Shown here in pieces: positions 56,395 to 64,000 of a stretch of DNA of 64,000 bases. The stretch comes from Anaspis maculata (Eukaryota; Arthropoda; Insecta; Coleoptera; Scraptiidae), in contig OX421968.1 in NCBI GenBank assembly GCA_949128115.1, forward strand, positions 25,900,377 to 25,964,376. Reading direction: 5' to 3'. The notes beneath the pieces are model-generated. The model did no database searches and was not told the origin of the DNA. It saw nothing but the letters and a program-made list of their open reading frames with translations. Both the position numbers and the translations under genes were made by a program. Every line of letters begins with the position of its first letter. Within the stretch, counting starts at the first letter, position 1.

Positions 56395-57660
56395 AAAAAA
56401 AAAAGCTCGCAGTGAATAGAAAAACTCAATGCAACTTGAGTAAAGAGTTCATACAGGGTGACATGTAAAGCGGTGCAAAACTGCCAGGCGTTCAACATGC
56501 TCCCATTTGAAGATATTTTCTTTTTTCTGAATTCTACCATTGGAGGCATAAAAGATAACCTCATACCTCGCCACCTTACTCGATTTATTCCCCTAGCCTC
56601 TTTATTTACAGGGTGGTATCAAAAAAATGATTTCTTGGTTTTTCGGTGATATCATTTTTTATTCTTGACTGATTTTCAAAATCCAAGGCTCAAATTGAAG
56701 CTCAAACCTCAAGTAAAAAGATCCCATAATCAGAATCGACTGAAAATCAACAGTAAAAATATATGGTTCCCTCAAGAGTGACTCGACGTTTCATCGGTTC
56801 CGGGATCTGGCTTGGGATGAGAATGAACTGATAATAAACGTTGCCCTTGAGCGAAGCATTCATTCTGAACATCTTCCGATGTTCAGAGCTTGAATTAGAC
56901 AAGAACTGTTGATAAAAGGACAAAATTACAACTGCGTATTATCAAGGCAAAATAATCTATCTTGCTCGTATGAGATAGCTTGTAACTAACGTTACCGAAA
57001 TTATAACAATCATCAAGAATTCTGTCTGTTGTAATTTCCGTAACGTTGGTTACAAAAGCAGCAGGTGAGCGATACATTCCCGTAACGTCAGTTACAGGTT
57101 ATTTCATACAAGCAAGAAATATAATTTTGCATTGATAACATTCAGTTGTACTTTTGTTTCTTTATCAAAAGTTCTTGTCTCATTCAAGCTCTAAATATCG
57201 GAAGATGTTCAGAATGAATGCTCCGCTCAAGGGCAAGGTTGATTATGAGTTCATTCTCATCCCAAGCCAGATTCCGGGACCGATGAAACGTCGGGTTACT
57301 CTTGAGGGAACCACACATTTTTAATATTTATTTCCAGTCGATTCTGATTATGGGATCTTCCTACTTGAAGTTTCAGCTTCAATTTGAGCTTTGGATTTTT
57401 AAAATCGGTCAAGAATGAAAGATGGTATTACCGAAAAATCAAGAAATTGTTTTTTTCATGCCACCCTGTAAATAAAAAGGCTATAGGAATAAATCGAGTA
57501 ACGTGACGAGGTATGAGGTTATTTTTTATGCCTCAAAGAAAATTTCTTCAAATAGGAGCATGTTGAACGCCTGACAGATTTGCACCGCTCTATATGGCAC
57601 CCTGTATAAACTTCACTCAAGTTGCATTGAGTTTCTTATTCACAGTTATGGATTGTCAGA
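56395..57660. repeat. 1.27-kb palindrome, ACAGGGTG family
   Basis: AACTCAATGCAACTTGAGT near 56425 pairs with ACTCAAGTTGCATTGAGTT near 57614. Boxes ATACAGGGTGACATGTAAA (56451) and GGCACCCTGTATAA (57594) are mirrored, with a second pair nearer the centre (56609 and 57463). GATGTTCAGAATGAATGC-type sequence pairs near the centre (about 57030). It interrupts the Penelope-like element. Confidence 0.9.
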
Positions 57661-57726
57661 TGATTGGGCTAAGCAATGGCATAATGGCACAAACAGATTC
57701 CAAATCGTTCAAGACAATTAGGAGTT

Positions 57727-58560
57727 TTCTATCTTAAATCCAACTTCGAAATTTCAAATGACACCACCCACCTTGCGATACATCAAATTAAAGGGAATTA
57801 ATTCTCTTTCTTAAAAAATATTTCTTTAATTTTGAACCCTACCCCAACTTCCCCTTTCCAATTTAATATTCTTGACCTCTTAATTCTGTTCAGTACAGTC
57901 AACGTCATCCTGCACAACATCGAGAAAGACAATTTTCTGTGTAAAAAGTGCCACCCAAATTCATTCCACTCCCACTCCACTCCCCCACCCCAACTTCAAT
58001 ATCTAAAATTACACTACCTACTTTATGAAACCCCAAATTGAAGGAAATTGAATTCCATTCCTGAATCCAATTTTTTCAGAAAATTTAAAAGTTCCCCTTC
58101 CCCCCAAAAATACTCCGACTTTCCAATTCATTGGGGGAGGGGTTGAAAATTTTGAAAAAACAGTTTTCAGAAAGAATTCAATTCCATCGAATCCGATGTA
58201 TCACAAAGTTGGTGGTGTCTTGTTAAATTTTGAAGTTGGTGTGAGGGATAGCAAAGGGGTGAATTTGGGTAGCACTTTTTTTCACCGAATATTTTCTACT
58301 CAGATGCTATCGAGGATGACGCTGATAAAATTGAAGAGAATTGAGGGATCGAGGATATGAAATGGGTTATGAATTTAAAAAAAAAAATTCTGAAAGAGGA
58401 TTTGATTCTCTTTGATTTGATGTATCGCAAAGTAGATAGTGTCTTTCGAAATTTCGAAGTTGACGAGGGTGGGGGTGAGGGGGTTTGAGATAGAAATTAC
58501 TCAGTGCATGTATGTTTCCTCGATATAAGAATCGACCTGTTTGAGCTTTTTTCAAAAAAA
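57727..58560. repeat. Long palindrome, family A copy 2 (left end truncated)
   Basis: TCCAACTTCGAAATTTC near 57740 pairs with GAAATTTCGAAGTTGA near 58448. AACGTCATCCTGCACAACAT near 57900 also occurs in nearly the same form at 3209 in copy 1 (2911-3871). The outer part with CCTCGATATAAGAATCGACC exists only on the right, so the left end is lost at the junction with the previous palindrome. Confidence 0.85.
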
Positions 58561-58732
58561 TTAGGTCAAATGCCCAAAAACCCCCTTGTTGTGTTTTCAT
58601 CGGGCCAGCCTGTATATTTCTCTACCATATCATTTAAATATTCCCGAAAAAAATTCAAAATTACTTTTTCCTCTGTTTGTGGCCTTGACTGTTTATGGTA
58701 TTTACTATTTACTCTTTAGCCACCAAAATTAC

Positions 58733-59035
58733 TGTTGAGAATATTAAAATATTAACTCTATTAGCAGCATTGGCGCCCGCCGCCAAGCCATTCTTTTAGT
58801 ATGTTTTAGTGCCGGATCGAATGCACGGTTCGTGCTCCCGGCTCAGTTTCATAGCCGATGATTTCATATATGTATTGGTATTTTTATACACTGTTTTAGG
58901 CTTAGAACTTTTGTAGCAGAGTAGTCACACGCCAAACTCCATGGCAGCAAGTATTGTTCAATTATTAAATCGCTTAATCAAAACTACTGGTCTTGCTCAA
59001 TCAACCCTGCGGAATCCACCCTCATTACATCAACA
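58733..59035 (+). repeat. copia 5' LTR, 303 bp
   Basis: TGTTGAGAAT to CATCAACA. It ends two bases before the tRNA-complementary TTATGGGCCC. Confidence 0.96.
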
Positions 59036-59092
59036 GGTTATGGGCCCAGGGGATGCTTGACCCAGGGGATGCTTGACCAAGGGATGCTTGAC
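59036..59092 (+). other. Primer-binding site and three leader repeats
   Basis: GGTTATGGGCCCAG at 59036 is the minus-strand primer site. It runs into three tandem copies of CCAGGGGATGCTTGAC type (about 16-19 bp each). Confidence 0.85.
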
Positions 59093-59220
59093 CTGAAGAC
59101 TTGAGTTTTTTTGAAAGTGCGTACGATTGAAAAGTAACGCGTAGTTGTCTAGTCGTGGACGGTTAAACGTGAAAGATTCAGACAGTGTGTCGTGAAGTCT
59201 GTTTAACGCGCATCGATAAA

Positions 59221-62200
59221 ATGGATATCGATAAACCACGAATTGAGAAACTGCGGGATGCAGACAACTGGCCGCAGTGGCAGTTTGTTGTGCAAACGCT
59301 GTTGGACGGCGAAAATGCGTTGGAGATTTGCAACGGAACTACGGCAAAACCGGTGACTGGTTCTGCCGACTATGACAACCAACTGAAGAAGTGGATCAGG
59401 TTGGATAAAGTAGCAAGAAAACTCTTCGTCACGACTGTTGAATCAAAGCCTTTGCAGCTGCTGATGAGTTGCGAAACTGCGAAAGACATGTGGGATAAGC
59501 TGCACAGTGTCTATGATTTGAAGTCTGACGAAAGTTTGTCACTAGTCCAAAAGAAGTTCTTCGATTTCAAGTGGAGTTCCGAAGGCGGCATCGCTCAACA
59601 TATTTCGCAACTGGAACAGTTGTTCCTCAAGATGAAGAAGCTTGGAGGTCCAATCCCGGAGTCCATGCTGATGACAAGAATACTATCGACGTTGCCATCG
59701 AAGTTTAATTACTTCCACAGTGCATGGGATTCCACCGAAGTAGCGAATAGGACGCTGGCCAATTTAACAACGCGTTTATTGACCGAAGAGCTACGATTGC
59801 AGAAACAAGAAAGTGACGACGAGGCATCAACAGTGGCCTTACTATCGAAGTTGAACCTAGGCAAAGGTGCCAAGAAGCCGACGGCCAAGTGGCAGAAAAA
59901 GCAATCTGGTTGCTTCACGTGCGGCAAAAAGGACCATTTGCAAAGAAACTGTCCTGGATGTTTTTCGTGCGGTTCGAAAACCCATCTGATGAAAAACTGT
60001 CACGTGAAAAAGAAAAACTTTCCGAAATCCGAAGGCGGTGGTTCGCGCCAAGAGCAAGCCTTTGTCGGGAGCACAGCTCTGGACTGTGACACGTCATATT
60101 GGTTCATCGACTCTGGTGCATCGGAACATATTTCCAATCAGCGCGACTATTTTGATGAATATATCGAGTTCAAGGAACCAGTTATGATTCAAGTCGGCAA
60201 TGGTGCTAAAGTGGCTGCTTTAGGCCGAGGAAATATCAAAATCGAAACATTCGTGGAAGGAGAATGGTTACCAGGAGTCATGTACGACGTGCTCTACACC
60301 CCGGAAATGAAAAGGAATCTCTTCTCGGTCAAGGTTGCAGCGAAAAAAGGCGTCGATTTCGTTCTAAGCAACAATGGAAAACGATGCGTTTTCATGAGAG
60401 ATAACAAGATTGTCGCTACGGGCATGGAGGCAAACAATCTTTATCGGATTCTCTTACGTGTAGTTCTGCCAAAGACTTTTTGTGTTGCACATACCGCGGA
60501 AACGTTGCAGCTGTGGCATGAACGTCTCGGACACCAAAATAAACGTCATGTAAAACAATTCCTGAAAGAAAAGGGAATCGAGGTGACCATAGACAATGAA
60601 TTTTGTGACGGTTGTGTTTTCGGAAAACACCACAGACAAAGTTTCAGTGAAAGACTCGATCGTGCTACCAAACCGCGCGAATTGGTGCACTCAGACGTTT
60701 GCGGTCCCATGAGTGTACAATCGCCTGGCAAAAAGCGATATTATGTACTTTTTAAAGACGATTTCAGTGCATATCGAAAGGTATATTTTCTGAACAAAAA
60801 ATCGGAGGTGAAAGAGAAACTCGAGACTTTCTGCGCGGAAGTGCGAGCGCGTTTCGGAGAGGACATTAAAGAACTTCGTACTGACGGCGGAGGTGAATAT
60901 GTAAACAAGGACGTTGCCTCCTTTCTGGATAAAAGGGGAATAAAACATACAGTAACTGTGGCCCATGTACCCGAACAAAATGGTACGGTTGAACGCGAAA
61001 ATCGGACATTAATGGAAGCGGCACGTTCCATGCTCTACTCGAAACCAGACCTACCTCAATTTTTATGGGCAGAGGCCGTAAACACAGCTGTTTACATTTT
61101 AAATCGGACTGGACCAACAAAAGTTCCGAATAAAACCCCGTTTGAACTTTGGTTTAATAAGAAGCCGGTCCTGAACAAATTGAAAGTATTCGGTACAGAA
61201 TGCTTTGTACATGTGCCCAAAGAAAAACGGCGCAAATTGGACAAAAAGGCACTAAAAGGATATATTGTGGGCTACCTTGAAGGCATCGAGGGATTTCGTG
61301 TCTGGATTCCAGAGAGTCATGAAATTATTGTGAGTCGTGACGTCATTTTCAAACAAGAGCGCCTGGCAGCCACCGAGACGCCCGTTGTTAATGAACCGTC
61401 ACCAAATCATGAAAATGATATCACAAATGCAGAGCCCGAGGCTGAACAAACGCCGGAACAAGAGGAAAAGTCTCCCGAAGATGTTCGACGTCTGCGAGAT
61501 CGCAATAAATTGAAGAGGCCTGATTTTTATGGTGTACCTGTCGCAATGTTAGCTGCAAGTGAGCCGCTCACTTTTGGCGAAGCAATGGCATCGAGTGATT
61601 CTCAGCATTGGCAGGAAGCTATGCACGAAGAAATGAGCTCTCTGCAAAACCATGAAACGTGGAAATTGGTTGAAAAACCGACCGACAGAAAAATAATTGG
61701 CAATCGATGGGTATATCGGATCAAGCGTCGCCCAGACGGGACCATTGATCGATATAAGGCTCGATTAGTCATAAAAGGATGCTCACAGAAAGAGGGTATT
61801 GATTACACAGAAACCTTCAGCCCTGTTGTGCGCTTTGACACAATACGAGTGGTATTGAGTGTCGCAGCACGTGAGAAATTGCACTTGCGGCAATTTGACA
61901 TCAAGTCAGCTTTTCTGTACGGTTTTCTTGACGAAGAAATTTTCATGGAACAGCCCGAGGGATATGAGGATGGCTCATCACGCGTGTGTAAGTTGCTGAA
62001 AAGTTTATATGGGCTTAAGCAATCGCCCAAATGCTGGAGTAAACGTTTCACGCAATTTTTACTTGAATGTGACTTGAAAGAGAGTACAGCCGATCCCTGT
62101 TTGTACGTAAGACACCGTGATACAGACAAATTGCTGTTACTCCTTTATGTTGATGATGGCCTAATCGCAGCTTCAAATCTAGAAGAAGCCGAAAAGTTTC

Positions 62201-63093
62201 TAGATCAGCTGAAGTGCGAATTTGAAGCCGCAATCACGGTCAATGTCACGAATTTTCTTGGAATGGAAATTCAGCAACAAAGAACAGGTGGAATTTTCGT
62301 CAGTCAAACTAATTATACTGAGAAAATTCTCAACAGATTCAAGATGAGTGAATCGAAACCAGTCTGCACTCCGATTGAAACTGGCTGGAATACGACTGAT
62401 TCACCTGATGCGACTGGCCAATTTCCGTATCGAGAAGCGGTAGGAAATTTAATGTACCTGCAAGTTGTAACCAGACCAGACATTGCCTTTGCAGTCAATG
62501 TTGCATCACGAGCATTGGATAAACCCACAGAAGCTCACTGTCACCTAATCAAAAGGATTCTACGCTACATAAGAGGGACTCAACGAGCCGGTCTACTTTA
62601 CCACGACGGAGAAGACTTCGAAGTCTACAGTGACGCAGATTTTGCTGGTGATCCAGCAACCCGGAAGTCAACAAGTGGAGTACTTTGCAAGTACAACGGT
62701 GCTGCAATAACCTGGCAAAGCAAGAGACAACAATGCATCGCTCAATCAACGACTGAAGCGGAGTACGTCAGTGCCGCAAATGCAGCAAAAGAAATGCTGT
62801 GGTTATTGCGCTTGTTCGACGAAATCGGTGTTCGCGAAGTGAAAGAAAAGCGAAGTGTTTTGCATGTTGATAACATGAGTGCGTTAAAGCTCATAAAAAA
62901 TCCCGAATTTCATCAACGCACAAAGCATATCGATGTGCGCTATCATTTTATTCGCGATCTTTATGAGAAAGGTGCCATTAATGTGGATTACGTCACAAGT
63001 GAACAACAAAAAGCGGATATTTTGACAAAGCCATTGGCTAAACCAAGATTTGAATTGTTACGAAAGGATTTGGGCATCGTTACAAATTCTTAA
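59221..63093 (+). CDS. copia Gag-Pol polyprotein (1290 aa)
   Basis: The start is the first in-frame ATG, in AAAATGG context; the frame opens upstream without another ATG. Gag with a copia-type N-terminus (NWPQWQFVVQTLL) and two zinc knuckles: CFTCGKKDHLQRNC at residue 231 and CFSCGSKTHLMKNC at 247. Protease DSGAS with Asp297. Integrase zinc finger (HERLGH, CDGC) and DDE residues Asp492, Asp555, Glu591 with 35-residue spacing. RT with FDIKSAFLYG and YVDD at 976-979. RNase H with DADFAGD and TEAEYVSAA. All catalytic residues are present and no stop interrupts. A single polyprotein cut by its own protease is usual for copia. Confidence 0.97.
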   Translation: MDIDKPRIEKLRDADNWPQWQFVVQTLLDGENALEICNGTTAKPVTGSADYDNQLKKWIRLDKVARKLFVTTVESKPLQLLMSCETAKDMWDKLHSVYDLKSDESLSLVQKKFFDFKWSSEGGIAQHISQLEQLFLKMKKLGGPIPESMLMTRILSTLPSKFNYFHSAWDSTEVANRTLANLTTRLLTEELRLQKQESDDEASTVALLSKLNLGKGAKKPTAKWQKKQSGCFTCGKKDHLQRNCPGCFSCGSKTHLMKNCHVKKKNFPKSEGGGSRQEQAFVGSTALDCDTSYWFIDSGASEHISNQRDYFDEYIEFKEPVMIQVGNGAKVAALGRGNIKIETFVEGEWLPGVMYDVLYTPEMKRNLFSVKVAAKKGVDFVLSNNGKRCVFMRDNKIVATGMEANNLYRILLRVVLPKTFCVAHTAETLQLWHERLGHQNKRHVKQFLKEKGIEVTIDNEFCDGCVFGKHHRQSFSERLDRATKPRELVHSDVCGPMSVQSPGKKRYYVLFKDDFSAYRKVYFLNKKSEVKEKLETFCAEVRARFGEDIKELRTDGGGEYVNKDVASFLDKRGIKHTVTVAHVPEQNGTVERENRTLMEAARSMLYSKPDLPQFLWAEAVNTAVYILNRTGPTKVPNKTPFELWFNKKPVLNKLKVFGTECFVHVPKEKRRKLDKKALKGYIVGYLEGIEGFRVWIPESHEIIVSRDVIFKQERLAATETPVVNEPSPNHENDITNAEPEAEQTPEQEEKSPEDVRRLRDRNKLKRPDFYGVPVAMLAASEPLTFGEAMASSDSQHWQEAMHEEMSSLQNHETWKLVEKPTDRKIIGNRWVYRIKRRPDGTIDRYKARLVIKGCSQKEGIDYTETFSPVVRFDTIRVVLSVAAREKLHLRQFDIKSAFLYGFLDEEIFMEQPEGYEDGSSRVCKLLKSLYGLKQSPKCWSKRFTQFLLECDLKESTADPCLYVRHRDTDKLLLLLYVDDGLIAASNLEEAEKFLDQLKCEFEAAITVNVTNFLGMEIQQQRTGGIFVSQTNYTEKILNRFKMSESKPVCTPIETGWNTTDSPDATGQFPYREAVGNLMYLQVVTRPDIAFAVNVASRALDKPTEAHCHLIKRILRYIRGTQRAGLLYHDGEDFEVYSDADFAGDPATRKSTSGVLCKYNGAAITWQSKRQQCIAQSTTEAEYVSAANAAKEMLWLLRLFDEIGVREVKEKRSVLHVDNMSALKLIKNPEFHQRTKHIDVRYHFIRDLYEKGAINVDYVTSEQQKADILTKPLAKPRFELLRKDLGIVTNS

Positions 63094-63160
63094 TTTTCTG
63101 TATTGTATTTTTTTGCATGATTTTTTTGCTTATTTGCATAGAGTTAAGTTTTAGGGGAAG

Positions 63161-63463
63161 TGTTGAGAATATTAAAATATTAACTCTATTAGCAGCATTG
63201 GCGCCCGCCGCCAAGCCATTCTTTTAGTATGTTTTAGTGCCGGATCGAATGCACGGTTCGTGCTCCCGGCTCAGTTTCATAGCCGATGATTTCATATATG
63301 TATTGGTATTTTTATACACTGTTTTAGGCTTAGAACTTTTGTAGCAGAGTAGTCACACGCCAAACTCCATGGCAGCAAGTATTGTTCAATTATTAAATCG
63401 CTTAATCAAAACTACTGGTCTTGCTCAATCAACCCTGCGGAATCCACCCTCATTACATCAACA
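63161..63463 (+). repeat. copia 3' LTR, 303 bp
   Basis: Same sequence and length as the 5' LTR; followed by ATTAC. Confidence 0.96.
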
Positions 63464-63686
63464 ATTACTTCAAAGTCAAAATATCAAGATTTCATTTTCG
63501 ATACCTAATCCTTTGAAATCATCAATTATAAAAAACAAAACATTTATTCCGATTTTGGAAAAAAGTGGCGTTTACAAATTGACATGTAGTGGAAAATTCT
63601 ACGTTGGTCGAACTTATCGAAATGTTAATGTAATAATTGAAGAACACCTGCGAACTCTAAATACTTACTATTTATTTTTACCATAA
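63464..63686 (+). pseudogene. Penelope-like element GIY-YIG endonuclease fragment
   Basis: Reads QNIKISFSIPNPLKSSII, then ILEKSGVYKLTCSGKFYVGRT and IIEEHL. GVY and YVG spaced as in the GIY-YIG nuclease domain that follows RT in Penelope-like elements. It ends at TAA (63684-63686), shorter than a full domain, so the C-terminus is lost. The copia element separates it from its RT. Confidence 0.75.
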
Positions 63687-64000
63687 TTCGGCATTCACCA
63701 TTCACTTCTCATTTATCAATCTCATCACATCACATAGGTACATACAACAGACGATAAAATGTTATACAATATGTAACTATCTATTTTGAGGAGTTAGAAA
63801 TAAGGAAGTGATATTTAAAATTCCCTGATGTTTGTCTAAACAAGCAAATGAATTTCAATTTATCAATTTTACTCCCTTTTCTTTAACCTTCTGCAAAAAT
63901 TTCAAAATTCTCAACAAACCTAAACCAAAATAATTAATACCTTATTAATACCTTGTCTCCAACCAACTTTATTTCAATTGTTATTGCTATTTAATTGTTT
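63687..64000. other. AT-rich tail, nothing recognised
   Basis: No open frame, RNA gene or inverted repeat seen. May include the 3' end of the Penelope-like element. Confidence 0.4.

Larger units (their letters stand above)
58733..63463 (+). mobile_element. Complete Ty1/copia retrotransposon, probably recently active
   Basis: Two 303-bp LTRs (58733-59035 and 63161-63463), identical as far as I can read. Target duplication ATTAC at 58728-58732 and 63464-63468. The primer site GGTTATGGGCCCAG directly follows the 5' LTR and is complementary to the anticodon arm of initiator tRNA-Met, as in Drosophila copia. The purine tract TTAGGGGAAG precedes the 3' LTR. One uninterrupted gag-pol frame fills the inside. 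It lies within the Penelope-like remnant. Confidence 0.97.

Overview
This is an AT-rich insect-type nuclear segment. Evidence for an insect is the domain order and cytoplasmic tail of a shotgun/DE-cadherin-type gene, 58-60 nt introns, and errantivirus-like, copia-like and Penelope-like elements. I cannot fix the species; a hemipteran is only a guess. There are no bacterial features. Two host genes are visible and almost everything else is transposon-derived.

Layout. 1-8584 is sequence upstream of the first visible cadherin exon (presumably intron) and holds two long self-complementary repeats (2911-3871, 4323-8509). 8585-22608 (+) is the 3' part of an E-cadherin (shotgun-like) gene in eight exons: about six cadherin repeats, a non-chordate classic-cadherin domain, EGF, one laminin-G, a transmembrane helix and a catenin-binding tail. 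Its first intron in the window is a 58-nt GC-AG intron, and its larger introns are filled with long hairpins and MITEs. 23.4-30.4 kb holds a broken Ty3/gypsy element on the minus strand, split by a foldback element carrying 146-bp tandem repeats. 30.8-37.2 kb is the 3' half of an errantivirus (+): integrase tail, then an env-like gene cut in two by a 1.6-kb hairpin. 37583-41047 is an internally deleted Ty3/gypsy element with two LTRs, a 5-bp target duplication, and a 443-bp hAT-like MITE in its 3' LTR. 44836-47386 (-) holds the 3' exons of an unidentified host gene. 47465-51986 is a nest of inverted repeats that includes a hAT-like element with an 8-bp target duplication and a tRNA-derived SINE-like head. 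53263-64000 is a Penelope-like element broken by three hairpins and by a complete, apparently very young Ty1/copia element (58733-63463; 303-bp LTRs identical by eye, one open 1290-codon gag-pol frame, ATTAC target duplication, initiator-tRNA-Met primer site).

The most unusual theme is the density of long near-perfect palindromes (0.2-4.5 kb units, about 25 kb of the 64 kb by my boundaries). Several carry ACAGGGTG boxes at symmetric positions, and at least three palindromes at separate loci share a longer block around that box, so they look like one family. Those inside cadherin introns and inside the env-like gene would form long double-stranded RNA if transcribed. Repeat boundaries are by-eye estimates unless a target duplication is stated.
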